Source: Apteryx mantelli (Eukaryota > Chordata > Aves > Apterygiformes > Apterygidae). From it: 64,000 nucleotides of DNA. The notes under the pieces were generated by a model. The model ran no database searches. It was not told the DNA's origin and saw only the letters and a list, made by a program, of their open reading frames with translations. Below are positions 1-11,959 of the stretch, in pieces (the first letter of the stretch is position 1; each line of letters opens with the position of its first letter). The translations under genes and the position numbers were made by a program. Location of the stretch: NCBI RefSeq assembly GCF_036417845.1, contig NC_089980.1, forward strand, positions 54,372,501-54,436,500. The letters are read 5' to 3'.

Positions 1-45
1 AAGGGTTCAAGTGACTTAAGGTCTTTGTCTGGAGTTACGTATTTC

Positions 46-116
46 TTTACGGTTTCAGAAAAAGTAGTAAGCTATTGTTCACAGGATGCAAAAAAAAAAA
101 AAAGGCTCTATTAAAA
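46..116 (+). promoter_or_regulatory. Probable core promoter of SULT6B1 copy 1
   Basis: A 12-base word TTTACGGTTTCA at 46-57 is also present upstream of copy 2. A TATA-like TATTAAAA at 109-116 lies 76 bases before the ATG at 185. A run of A at 90-103 separates the two and is absent from copy 2. The matching position of the TATA-like box in copy 2 (77 bases) and in the dead copy 3 (76 bases) supports a promoter role. No transcript evidence is available, and an upstream noncoding exon is not excluded. Confidence 0.45.
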
Positions 117-184
117 GGTAATCTGTGGTTCTCTTTCTCTGCATAGCATTTCATACTGTGAGAGAACCTGTGTAAGAGAGAAGA

Positions 185-3100
185 ATGGAAAAACCGAGGA
201 AGCATTTTATTGATCTGGTAGACAAGGCAATCGTTGCTGCTAACACAATGGACCGTGAGGAACTGCTTTTTTCTTACAAGGGGATTCTCTACCCTGTTAC
301 TGTTTGCAGTCCTGAAGTATTCAGAGCCATGGAGTCCCTTGAGGCCAGAACTGATGATGTCATTTTGGCAGGATACCCTAAATCTGGTGAATATAGTTTG
401 CTTTCTTCATTAAAAAAAAAGTTCTGTAATGAGAAAGAAGTATGTTGTATTTAGCATTTCAGAAAATTTTGTAAAACTATTTTTTTTCTCAAAAGGCACA
501 ATGAAGTATGAAGACATCATATAGGGAATTTTTCAAATGAGTGAGAAAATGACATCTGATATTCTTTGCTAATGTGTGTAATATTTTTTTAAATTTAAAT
601 TTTATATTTATGAATAAAAATGCACAAATCGGAGAGAATCAAAATATAATTCTCATACCAGAAATAACTAGATCTGCTGACATTGCAGGTCCTGCTCTTA
701 CAGTTGTATCTGTAAAGCTCCTAGCTTTATATTTCTACATAGAACTGACCTTTTGGCACCTTCATGTGCAATGTTGCATATTCGTTATTTTTTTTCACAC
801 AGATATCAAGAATATCTGAAATCCATAACTATGAAAAAAAATGTTTTTATAACAGTCTGAAAGGGTTACACTGATCTTTGACTATGAGGAAGTCAAGAGG
901 AGATCTTTGCTGGGGTTGCTAGTTTACACTACATCCTTGCTGCTTTGCTGCTTTTACCTGAAACTGCTTTTACCACTACACTGGTCACTGTCAGAGCTAC
1001 AGGTTTGGATTAGATGAGTCACATATCTATTTTAATGTAGCTATTTCTCTCCTTGTGCAGTAGGAGTCACAGTGTCTTGCAGTAAACAGTAACATTTAAA
1101 AAAATTGAAACGTGTTTGCTGCTTTATCATGTTCTCTTTTCTACATGTGCTACGCAGCAAAATGTGACCAATGGTACTGTAATGACAACGATGTAGAAAC
1201 TCTGTGTCCAGAAGTCAGGAAATGGTAAACAAAAGGTGGGAGTTCTCTACAGGCCCTCTTTTATGCTATGAATAAAAATATAATTTAGATACATGGGAAA
1301 TGTCATTTTAGAAACTTAACATTTTTTAAACTGTAAGAGGAGAAGATGCATACGTGTGTACATATATACATGTACATATATATACATAGGCGTGATAAAG
1401 CGAGTTGCTCAGGGTCCACAGGGTTCACTCAGCTTTATGTGGTTTTGTGACTGTGGGGCAGTATATTGAAGTTTTGTGACTCCTCTTTCCTCCCCAAATA
1501 ATCCTATATAGCTTGTGAGAAACCATAAATAATAAACTAGGTTTTGAGGTACAGGTTTACCACCCCAATCCCCCCTTGTATTTGTCAAAATAAAAATTTG
1601 ATACATTGATACTTTAGTGATTCTTCTCCTTTTTTTAGTTAATTTATAATACACAAGTTTTTCCAACTGCTACTTAGCCATTTGAGTTGGAGAAATGTAC
1701 CCTTATGAAGGGAGAAGGTAGTTTCAGTACTCCTGAGGGGAATTATTCAGATAGTCAGCTGTGATTGTATCACATGAAAAAGATTGGGCAACTCACCTGG
1801 TAGTGCTAATTACCTCTTGGATCTCCTGGCAAATCCATTTCTGCTTATTCTAAAGGTTTTACAAGCAATTCTGTTTTTTCCCCCTTTCAGGTACAAACTG
1901 GGTAGGTCAGATCTTAACTGATCTGGTAGCAACATTTGAAAAGAAAAATCAAGATGAAGAAAACAGTGTGAATGAGGAAGAACTACAAGAATTCCCCTAC
2001 CTTGAAGTTGGAGATATTGAGAAATATGAGGTGAGCACAGAATACTTATTAAAGTTGTTAAAATTTGGTGTTTCAAATACTTAGAGTGGAATATTTCACA
2101 TACCATATATTGATTAGATCTCTGACCATTTCTCTGTAGGCTGCATCTGCCCAGAATGAATCTGATGTCTTGCAAATGCTGAAGTATAAATACACACTAT
2201 AGAGAGCTTGAGAGAAAGCAGGGACTACTGAAATTCATTGTAGCACGTTTTACATTTAAGAAGTTTCATGAAAAGTCAAATAACATAGGAATAGTTTTTG
2301 TCTCTTCCATTAGTTCCTCTTCCTCACCCTTTCTCTTTCATTAGGATCCTTTAGCTTTCACCTCCTCCCACTTAGAGTCTGCTTCCTTTCTTTGGATTTG
2401 ATTCTTCATGTAACAGAACACATTAAATTCATTTAGCTCTGAAGAGAATTAGCAATGGATAATCTTCTTTCCAGATGTTCATTCTCTGGGGCTTTTGCAG
2501 ATTAGAGCTACTCAGACTAGTCCTCTAAGATCCCAGGATAATACCCAGAGAGCATAAGTACTTCTGTTAGCCAAAAAACGTTGATAAATTTAACAAAGTA
2601 ATATTTTACTGTAGTAAGATATTATCATGGAAGAGAATACTTCTATTAATTGAACTATCCACTTTCCTCCTTCCAACTCTTAATAAAGCGAATGAACAAA
2701 TTACCTTCTCGAAGAGTTATATTTACTCATCTCCTTCCTGACAATCTTCCCAGGTCAGTCTTCAAAAATAAAGCCAAGGTGAGTGCTGATTTTAATGTCT
2801 CATAAGCACACATCCTAATAGTTTTTTTTAAAGCCAATTTAGTACTTTATTGCTAACTTTCAAAATCACTACTACCCTTAGTAAGTGCTTAGCTGGGCCA
2901 TTTCTAAGTGTGTGCTAAATAACTGCCATTCATCTTACCAAATGTCAGTGAATCCTGACAACAACAAAGTGGTGTGTCCCTCTCCACAAGGGATATGTGA
3001 GGGAAAACTTCAGTATTGAAATGTATTTTTACATGGTTTCCGACAGAAGGCTTTTTATGGTGTTGTCACAAGTGAGGGTTTCAGTGTGTTAAGTTTTAGA

Positions 3101-6100
3101 GAGAATTTTTATTTGTGTGATTTTTTTCCCCATCTACCAAAATAATGAATGATGCTTGTATCGAACAAAATAGGCTTAGATTCTGCATAATTAATTTGTT
3201 AACCTGGAAAGGATAACTTAAAAATTATAGGCAATAATCTTCACAAGGCAATGAAGCAAAATGAAACAAATACTTCACCTTCTGGATTTAGAATAAAATT
3301 GGTACTTTTGCAAGTAATATATGAGGCAGAATAAATTTCCCAAACTGCTGTTATAAAGTAGATTGTTATTATCTTTATATAGTGGTTTGTTATGTCTTGC
3401 TCTAGAAATAACATATTTTAATTTTCTAGATATTACTGCTGATTCGCAATCCGAAAGATGTAGCTACATCTTTTTACCATTTTTCCAATGGCTTATCTCT
3501 TCTTCCCTCCTATGAGACCTGGGATGATTTCTTCATAGCTTTCATGACCGGGAAAAGTACAGTATACTCTTCTATCTGTGTCAATTATTCAGTGTTTTGA
3601 CTTTGTTTGGGCCAAGTCTAGTGTATTATGAAAGAAAGTCACCCTCCCATCCCAGTTTCAAATTGCGTAAGTTCTCCAGTTTGGCATATGCCATGGCCAG
3701 CAGAAGGAGGGTTAAGCGGGGTCTCAGGCTGGGTTAGGGAACTCTGCAAGGTTGTTTGAGTACTGATAGCTCTTTGGTGGACTTGCAGCTGAGAGTCCAC
3801 TGACATTGACAAGTTTCACCATGTGGGCTCAGAAATGGTAGCCTGTGGCCAAGGCACATGCTCATGAAGGTGGCAGCTGCTAGGCTGGGCTTCTGTGGGC
3901 TTTTCTCTGGCTCCCTATTCTTGCTGCTGTGGGTCCCGGCCTCAGCTACCCTTCGCTCCCAGCCACATGCTCCTGCCCTGATGTTATTCCCCCCGTTGTT
4001 CCAGTACGACCATCTGTGGGGCTGGACGACAAGCCAACTCAGGGAGCAGATCTGGCTTTAAAACAGTCCTGCAAAACATGTGAGAAAGGGAGTGGGCTCC
4101 ACAGCAATTCTGTCAGCACAGCTAGGGGTCATACAAAACTGGAAGCACACAGCTAGGGTGTGAGCTGCTTAAAAAAAAACCCACACCTGAGAAAAACTTT
4201 TCTGTGGAGGTGCTCGCAGAGGTGCTGAGCCTTCCCTGCTGACCTCCCATGAAGGCAGGTCCTTCAGAGCAGCACTGAGTTGGTAATGAGATCTATGCTG
4301 CTGGCGTTGGCTTTAGGGCCAATGATAACAATCTGAACAGTCTGGAGCAAAACCCCATAATTCACACAGAAGGGGGTAAGGCCTTTGGCGTAGATGTGAT
4401 TAATAATGCCCATGCCTGAGGGAGCAACCTGAGCAGTAAAAATTGGTTTATATTATAAGAAGCATGTCTAATCTTCATTTACTCTTTGTCTTAAGATTAT
4501 TTTCTTTTATTTAGTGCCCTGGGGATCCTACTTTAATTACCTTTCTGAATGGAACAAGCATGTTGATGATGAAAACATTATGACCATAACTTATGAAGAG
4601 CTGAAAGAGGTGAGGTTAACAAATTTAACAAATATTTTTTACTTCAAAGAGCATTTGCTCCTAAACTGATTAACCATTATATTCAAATAGTATGTTCATA
4701 CTGTATGATACAAGATGAGATAGATTTTTGGGTTTAGGGAGAGCAGAATGAAATTCAAACTTAAAAGACTGTTTTTATTTTATACATGAAAACAGTTCTT
4801 GTTTTCTTGTAAGTTGTGGTATAGGCCAAAATCATCATAAATCTAAATCACAAATAATTGTTTTTTGGAGCTCTTATGTACTCAGCACTGTTGATCTGGC
4901 TCAACACAGTAACAACTGTGGAAATGAGAAACACTAAGTACTGCTTCAGTCCTACTGAATCCTGCAAATAATTTATATATGTAGCCAGCAGAGAGATGTA
5001 GAGAAGTGCAAATACCTTGAAAAGGAAACAATGCATTTTGTTTGAATGACATGTGATGTGTTACTTTTCTTTTTTCAGAATCGGGCCCTGGGAGTGAAAA
5101 ATATAGCTGCTTTCTTTGGGATTTCCCTGACTGAGGAAGAGCTTCAGAGTGTTGTAGAGAAGAGCAGTTTCCAGTCTATGAAGGAGAACTCACCGAAGAC
5201 CCACGGGGCGATGGGCAGTATCCTCTTTCGTAAAGGTAGGGGGCCCCAAAAGGTCCAGAGGTGGAAACACCAGTCTCAAGAGCTTGGCTCACCCATCATC
5301 AGCATCTTTTTTGCAGACATGATGTTAGCTACACATTAGCATCAGTCACATTCTCACTGTTATGCTTGAGAAGACTAGTTAAGGAGAATGCAAATTTTAG
5401 AAGGCCACAGATGAATGTCAGGAAGGAGAGAAAGGCTGACTGAAAGAATAGTCTGGTGTCTGAAATTTCTCCTTCTCTGGTCCAAGACCATTGCATCGTC
5501 TTCTTCTATTAGGTGCTTACTTGAGCATGACTGACTCTTTAAAAGCAGGCAAACTGGGCCAAACTCAGCCTGAATGGTATGATCACACATTTTAGGAGTG
5601 TGTAGGGTCTCCTGAAAGGGCCACTGCTAACCTCCGTTCACTCTAACCTGCAAGAAAGCCAAAGGAAAACAAAAGGGAACTACTTTTGCAGTCTAGTGTA
5701 GAGGACACTCAGTCATGGCAGCCCGGACAGACCTAGTTGCTAGAGTCTATCTACTTCTGCATTTTGCATTAAAAGAGTCACTGGATAAAAACACAAGCTG
5801 CCAAGTGAACAGAAACCCAGCTCTGCCTCCTTCCAGGTGACAAGTCTAAATCAATTGCTCATGATCTTTCACCTTGTCAGTCAGAACTGACTCTGGAGTG
5901 AAAAGTCACTGGAAAATAGTCCTTTGAGCGGCTTTTTTGGATACAGGCACCTGAAAAAGAGTTTAGGTAGTTTGATCCCTTTCCTTATAGCAGTTTCACA
6001 CAATTGTCACTCCACTGACTTCACAAAGTTATATTGGTGCAAAAATGGCTGAAGTTTTATCTTGAAAAATGGAGCAGCTCCACTTAATGTACAATAGAAC

Positions 6101-6304
6101 AAGAATAACAGATCTAACTAATAAAAAAGAATGCAAATTCTTGTTTTTCAAGAGTTTCTTTGCTTTTCTGAAGGTGGTGTAAGTGACTGGAAGAATCTTT
6201 TCAATGAAGATCAGAACCAGGAAATGGACAAAGCATTTGAAGAACACATAGCAGGAACTAAACTGGGTACAAAGTTAAAGTATGAAGTATACTGCAGAAC
6301 CTGA
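185..6304 (+). CDS. SULT6B1: SULT6B1-type cytosolic sulfotransferase, copy 1 (7 coding exons, 313 aa)
   Basis: Coding exons: 185-386, 1891-2030, 2689-2778, 3430-3556, 4515-4609, 5079-5235, 6174-6304. All introns are GT-AG, the phases join exactly, and the total is 942 nt. The family transfers sulfonate from PAPS to small hydroxyl acceptors in the cytosol; the substrate cannot be read from sequence. Visible landmarks: PAPS loop YPKSGTNW (residues 64-71, split by intron 1), catalytic His in FTHLLP (about residue 128), RNPKDVATSFYHF (150-162) and RKG at 269-271. The ending KLKYEVYC is typical of SULT6B1, as are WGSYF...WNKH in exon 5 and the closing NQEMD in exon 7. One oddity: the usual RKGxxG motif reads RKGGVS, so the last Gly is Ser. 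The split codon at exon 4/5 gives Met. The start is the first ATG in frame, just after the TATA-like box. Copy 2 lies 5.7 kb downstream. The family call is firm; orthology to mammalian SULT6B1 is inferred. Confidence 0.9.
387..1890 (+). other. Intron 1 of SULT6B1 copy 1
   Basis: AT-rich intron starting GTGAAT and ending in a clear pyrimidine tract plus CAG. It holds a short ATAC/TATA-rich run near 1355-1388. The small open frames at 574-819 and 1409-1666 show no recognisable protein. I see no other element. Confidence 0.7.
2031..6173 (+). other. Introns 2-6 of SULT6B1 copy 1
   Basis: Introns at 2031-2688, 2779-3429, 3557-4514, 4610-5078 and 5236-6173. They are AT-rich except for a GC-richer block at about 3680-4440 in intron 4, whose composition differs from its surroundings. 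That block may be an old interspersed repeat, but I cannot name it. The intron 2 acceptor (AATAAAG before 2689) has a weak pyrimidine tract. The same odd acceptor, ending TTAAAG or ATAAAG, recurs in copies 2 and 3, so it is ancestral. Confidence 0.6.
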
Positions 6305-6495
6305 AGCATGAAATATACTGCAAAACCTGATGTGGTTAGCACAAGAGCTTTCCACTATGCGCTCTGATCATCTGAATGATATAAACTAGAAAACTAGCAC
6401 AATAATGAATAGCAGGCTTTTGGTTTAAACGTGATGTCTTTGGCTTGTTTTGGTTACATCCATTTGCTGAATAATATGGTAATTAATCATATTCA

Positions 6496-6501
6496 AATAA
6501 A
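6496..6501 (+). terminator. Polyadenylation signal AATAAA of SULT6B1 copy 1
   Basis: A canonical AATAAA lies 192 bases after the stop codon at 6302-6304. It is a plausible end of the 3' UTR in copy 1. No transcript data support the exact cleavage point. Confidence 0.55.
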
Positions 6502-6746
6502 CTTGATAGCCCTATTTCAGTAGCTATCACTTGGAAGGAAATGCACACGTTCTTTCCAGCTAAACTCAGTCTTTCTAGATTACATAAATTAGGTAGTATG
6601 TGGAGATCTTTATGCAAAAATGTTTCAGATCAGGCAATACCTTTGCAAAAAAGATTGCTAGCAAAAATGTGGATCTGACACAACCTTAATTAATGATGAT
6701 GCGAATCTTCCCCATGACTTCAGCATAAACAGGATCAAAGCTAGAT

Positions 6747-6780
6747 GGAGGGGAATGGAGGGGAATGAAGGGGAATGAAG
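6747..6780 (+). repeat. Short minisatellite, 10-base unit
   Basis: Three direct copies of GGGAATGRAG, preceded by a partial unit, in the intergenic DNA after copy 1. No function is implied. Confidence 0.8.
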
Positions 6781-7769
6781 ACCATTTTTAAGGATTTAAA
6801 TTTTTCTGAATGCAGAATTTCAAGCTGGATTTCAGATTACAGACTAGTGTTAAGAGGCAAGATATGCTCAGAGGTGTTGTTTTTAAACATAAGCACAAAT
6901 AATTATCCCTTTGTATCAGAAAAATCTCCTAATTATCTTTTTAAAATATTATATAAATTGGCACTTGCTCCACTGAAGACAATGATTTTTTACCTGTACA
7001 AAGTTAGTAAAAAGCAAAATCATGACCTTTATATCTTTTCCTTGGGTTTGAAGAGATTTCTTAATCTGTATGCCTGTATGCCTTTTCTAAGGCCGCTTTT
7101 ATGTTTTCCATGTTAAACCATAAAATGGAAAGATAAGATGCAATGAATATAGACCTGAAGATGATATTCCCCACTATTCTGGCCAGTGGAGCAGTCTTAT
7201 CACAAAACTACAGTTAGCATTCTCTCTGTTCATTCCTGATTTAACAAAAGTGCCTTCAGTTAAGCTTTAACTTAAATTAATGTTTAAACACTGAAATAGT
7301 TTAATTTTCAAACTGAAAATTCTCTGAAACTGAAGATGCCAAAATTCTCTGCAACTGGCTGTATTGCAAAAATTGTAGTGTTAAGGGTGATGGTGTGAGA
7401 CATTAATATATCTAACTATTTTGTGCCGGCATTGACATTTGGCACTGTGGACACACTATTTCAGACCTGCACAGGGATCAACTGTACTTCAGGCAACTGT
7501 TCTGGAAAAACAGAAGAAGATTCTTTCAGTATACTTGAAGTTAAAAAAATATATATATATAGATCCATCACCTAGCGGATAATAAATAAAAATAAGAGAT
7601 ACCGTAGGAAAGGATAAAGTATTCAATGTCTTTTTGCTTTATTCTTCTAAAAGTGGTTAATTCTGCCCAGATGTGTAGGAATGTAAGTTTCACAAAGGAA
7701 TTGGAATGCAGATGTAATAATAATTAAAATATCTGGAAAAATTAGATGGATTCAAATCAATAGAATTTA

Positions 7770-9020
7770 ATCAAATTCGCTGTAGAATATATAAAAGATC
7801 TTACTCAAGCCATCTCTGAACCATTAGAAATTATTTAGAAAAATCAGAAAGGTTCCAGATGCCTGGGGGAGGGTTTACATAATATCTGCACTTAAAAATG
7901 TGAGGAAGAAAAATCAGAATAGACCAGTCATTTTAACCTGATACCTGAAAGGTTACCAGCAGAAATTATCAGGCAATCAACCTTGAAACATTTTGAGGAC
8001 AGTAAGGTGGTAAGTATAAACCATGTCAAACCCATTTGTGTTCCTCCTTTAGAAGATAACTTCTTGAATAAAGCATAGGCAGAAGATGTGATAGATCCCA
8101 GCATTAGAGAGGTTCTGAAGTTGTAGCAGAAGAGACATAGTCTAGATCAACAGATTCAGCAGAATGGAGTCATATGTGAAGATGGCAACTTACCAATGGG
8201 ATTATGAAACAAATAGAAATTGAATTAAAGTACTGAAAGTAGAGCTGTGTTCCTAGAAATTCTTACAACAGGGACCAGGGTGACCAGCAGGAATATTTGG
8301 TATCCACTTATTTACATAGCTCTTATGAAACTGGTTGTAATAGTGCACTCATGGTCCAATTGCATGTACTGGATCATTGCAAAACTGGGAGGAAAATTCA
8401 AGAAATATTCTTTAGTGGTGGGTCCTGGTCATATTCAACATTTTCTTTATGCCCTGGTAGACAGAATAACATCTATATAATGTATGATACATGACTGATA
8501 TTTAGGTTGGGGGATCAGAACAGAGGGCTGTAAATACAGGGGAAAATGGGGATACAATTCAAAATATTATGACAAATGGAAAAGAAGGTTGGAAATCATG
8601 AAGTTCAGTAAAGGTAAGTGTAAAATGCTATATTTAGGAAAGAGAAACCAAAGGCACAAGTACAAACTGGTCAAGCAGCAGTCTGCAGAGAAAGATCTGA
8701 GGAATCACAATCAGCAAGGGTTAACATGGTGAGGGCACTGAAAAGAAAAAAAAAAAAAAAGGTCAAATTCTATCTTGGTCTAGAGTAATAGAGGGATCAT
8801 ATGTAAGACACAGGCAGTAATTATTGAAGTCTATGGTTGCAGGTCATCCTGAACCGGAGCATGCTGCCTAGGGAGGCTGTAGAAAAGTTTAAGCAAACAG
8901 AGATACTAGGCAGGAATCTGCAGAGATAACATAAGCATACTTGATACTTCAGCAGTACAGGGGAAGGACTAGAAAATCAGTTTAAGTCCCTTCCCAATCT
9001 AAATTTTGAGGCATTTTGGA
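7770..9020 (+). repeat. Ancient, heavily mutated CR1/L3-type LINE fragment
   Basis: Translation in shifting frames gives CR1 ORF2-like stretches. One is a PDAW...NRPVILT block near 7855-7945, matching the CR1 motif that reads PxDWKxAN...NYRPVSLTS. Another is MKFSKGKCKMLYLGK near 8600-8645, matching MKFNxxKCKVLHLGR. The order and strand agree with a single + strand element. Many stops and indels make it far older than the two CR1 copies at 29.7 and 34.5 kb. A run of 16 A residues lies inside it near 8745. Both ends are approximate. Confidence 0.6.
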
Positions 9021-10496
9021 ATACAGTAGATTAGCTTTCCATGTTCTTACTGATCCCCTATTCAAGAAAACCCAGAACATTGTTTGTGTAAATTTTTCTT
9101 GAATTAATCAGATCGTTGCCACCAGAAACTTCAATTCAAGAAACAGGCAAGACTCTGTCAAGTCTGCCTTCATTTTGTGATTTTTTTCCCCCCAGTTAGA
9201 TCCACAATGAGTATTAGAGTTACATTCTTCATTCTCACTGGCTGAATCCCACTGTGATTTCATGGCAGCTTTGGGGGTTTTAGATAGATCCTGCAAGAGA
9301 GTCTTCACTTGCAGTGAGGCTTTCCAGGTACCCTGGGCTTTGAACAGAAGGTATCTGACTCAGTCAGCATCCTTCTTAAGTCCCTAGTGTGAATATAAAT
9401 TATTCTGAGTGAAACTCTCCTCTGAGTTATCTATAAATTAAATGTGTCAGAAGGAGGCGTTAAATGTGCATTGTGTTGCTCTGGTTCCAAGGAACTTTTC
9501 AGAGGTAAATAGTAATGTAATGGGCAAATTAGTGGACCATGAAACCTGAGAAATATTAGATGGTAGGGTCCTTGCCTCTAGAAAAGCACTTTTTAAAACC
9601 TGACCTCATTCATTCCTCCTGCTCGTGACAGTGAACAGTCTTATGATACATCATCCGCATCCTCATCAGCTGACATCATTTTGAAGGGCAAGTCATAGGG
9701 CTCATAACAGGGACAGCTGGTCAGCAGAAGCCCCCAGAGGCTGAGGGTTGGTTTATGGCAAGAAAAATAGACTGGATAACACCAGAGGATTTAGTACCAC
9801 AAAAACTGACAAAATTATTCTTTTCATAAGAGCAGGCTGATAATGTAATGGTGGCAGTATGCAAGCAGGGCGCTCTTACAGAAATGCCAGTTGTAAGGAG
9901 CACATTTATGTTAGTCAAGAAGGGGGGTGGTTGATCTTCAAGAAATGTTACAGGTATCGCTGTGTTAGCTCCTAAATTTTGACCCTTGCAGTACTTTTGG
10001 ATAGAGATTATGTTGGCAGTGGTGATTGAATCTTCCTGGCTTTGGGAACAACCTCTGCAAAGACTGGGTGCTACAGCGCTGACAGGCAAAATGCAAGCTC
10101 TCTGGGTAATTCCTCAGATAATAATACTGCCCTGCAACAACTCAGTTCCCACACTATTGAACCAGCTAGATTAAAACTAGTTTGGGTACACCTAACTTCA
10201 CATGAACTGCGCATATGCCCTTGCAAATCTGATGGAAAAACAGCCAATGACCTGTTCCTGCAGTCTAGCCTCTCCAGTGTTATCCCAGGACCATGGGTTC
10301 AATCACCTTCTGCCCTTAAGCTCTCACCTTGAAGGACAGAGCTATTCAGAGCAGTAAATCTCAGGTGCTTTTTCTCTATCAGAGGCACTTTATGGGCCCA
10401 TGCATTCAGTGGGGTAAGGGAGTAGGAAAGAGGAGGAAGAAAAGGGCCATCTGTCCAAGAAAAGAAAAATAGAATACTTTTCTCCCATCTAATCTT
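9021..10496. other. Intergenic DNA, nothing recognised
   Basis: AT-rich sequence between the ancient CR1 and the solitary SULT exon. The longest open frame (9721-10089, minus strand, 122 codons) has no motif I recognise and is of a length expected by chance. I looked for SULT exons 1, 2 and 4-7 here and found none. Confidence 0.5.
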
Positions 10497-10740
10497 TTCT
10501 TTTTACCTATGATTCCTGAAATGGTACCTTTCCACTGAATAGGATACTTGCATTGTATTTCTATCCACTTGCTTTAAAGATGTTGAAGAAACTGCCTCCA
10601 GAAGAATTATATTATACTAATGTATCTCCTACCTCATCTCCTGCCCCGTCCTTTTTCCAAAGCAAGGCTAAGATGAGTCTTCTCTTTGCGTTATACTGCA
10701 CCTACTCCAGCTAACATCATTTCCACCCCAAGGCAGATTT
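10497..10740 (+). pseudogene. Solitary decayed SULT6B1 exon 3 with flanking intron
   Basis: The exon-equivalent is 10580-10672. The stretch closely matches 14035-14240, which is exon 3 of copy 2 plus its flanks. Shared landmarks are ATGATTCCTGAAATGG before it, CTTTAAAG at the acceptor, the exon end TTTTTCCAAAGCAAGGCTAA, and ATTTCCACCCC after it. It is broken: the donor GTGAGT has become ATGAGT, one base is missing near the start (CTTCC became CTCC), and extra bases near ATTATA disrupt the catalytic-His region. No other SULT exon is seen next to it. It is either the last piece of a lost gene copy or a small segmental duplication out of copy 2. Confidence 0.8.
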
Positions 10741-11850
10741 TCATGCAAATGAATTGAACACCTCAGTGTTTTCCCTGGGGACCATGTGAGCTGTGCCACA
10801 GTTGCACAGCCTCCCTGCTGGGTCACCCACTTAGTCCAAGCATTTGGCTCCCAGGCAGACAGCACTGGGTATGGGCCTCCCAGTACCCTCCAGGCACCTG
10901 GTTGCTTAATTAAGCTTGTGTATGTGGTTACTAAATGCCTAACATCCCTTTATGAAGGAAAAGGTATGGATGTGACGCACAGCAGTGCGGACCCCTCCTT
11001 ATGTTTGGTATGGTAAATGAGGCCCATACCGTATTCAAAGTTGAGAAAGAGTGAGAGGCCCCTCCACAGGGTAATTCAGCCCTCCTGTATTGCAAGTCTA
11101 TATGTTGGGATACAATGAATTAACCTGTGGAGATGCCTGTTTACCCATCTTAGTACTCATTATCTTCTGAAAAGCCATCAACCAGAGTACCAATAACCCT
11201 ATCAAGAACAATTTAGCCCAAAGATTAAGCCATGGACAAGCATAGAGAGAAATAGAACTCAAATCATACAGGTGGAATTTGCTTCAAGTTAATGGAGAAT
11301 CTGAGTCTTAAAGCTTAACATGAAAGTAACCCTCCTATAGGATTTGGGGAAGTATAAGGTCTCAAATATGAGTATTTAATCATGAAAGGTAAGCCTTAAA
11401 TGGTACTTGTACTTAGCTCTGGAGAGACCTTCTGAGGTGATGATGTTAAAATGATTGAGTCAAGTGAAATTTTGACTGCAGAAAAGAAACAGCACCTGAA
11501 AGAAAGTTGCCACCTTGGAAATGCATCCATTAGTGGAGTCAGTAGTAAAAAAGGTTGAGAGCCACTATTCTAGTTGCTAGTTTGCACTGCATTGCACCGC
11601 ATAGCTCACCAGTTAAAAACATTTTAGGCAATATACTTTATAGCTCTTTCTCGAGTTTCATTCAACATTCTGAATGCCAGCAGTGCTGCCATAGTTGTCA
11701 CAATAGCAATGCTTTGTAGAAAAGAGACTACTGTTGCTACCATCAGCTACACTGGAAACTCCTAGCCTCTACTGTCAGTCTCCAGTACCACGATTTTGAA
11801 GTGAGTTAACAGAGCACGGAGTTAATCAGTGACCTGTGTTTTCATTCCTG
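10741..11850. other. Intergenic DNA upstream of SULT6B1 copy 2, nothing recognised
   Basis: Mixed AT-rich sequence with a slightly GC-richer patch at about 10770-11000. No exon, RNA gene or repeat family could be recognised. Confidence 0.5.
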
Positions 11851-11861
11851 AGTGAATGCCC

Positions 11862-11890
11862 TTTACGGTTTCATAATTTGTCATATAAAG
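11862..11890 (+). promoter_or_regulatory. Probable core promoter of SULT6B1 copy 2
   Basis: The same 12-base word TTTACGGTTTCA found upstream of copy 1 lies at 11862-11873. A good TATA-like ATATAAAG follows at 11883-11890, 77 bases before the ATG at 11960. This whole block aligns base for base with a mutated version before copy 3 at 19711-19742. Confidence 0.55.
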
Positions 11891-11959
11891 TCTTTCTGGA
11901 TCGTAGAAAGACAGCCTTAATCTCAGCCTGTTTGCAAAGAGTTCCACAGGAATACAAAC

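Noticed and set aside
185..454. Reading exon 1 of SULT6B1 copy 1 as an 89-codon single-exon gene
   Set aside because: The frame runs past a clear GT donor at 387 into intron. Exon 2 at 1891 completes the PAPS loop codon exactly.
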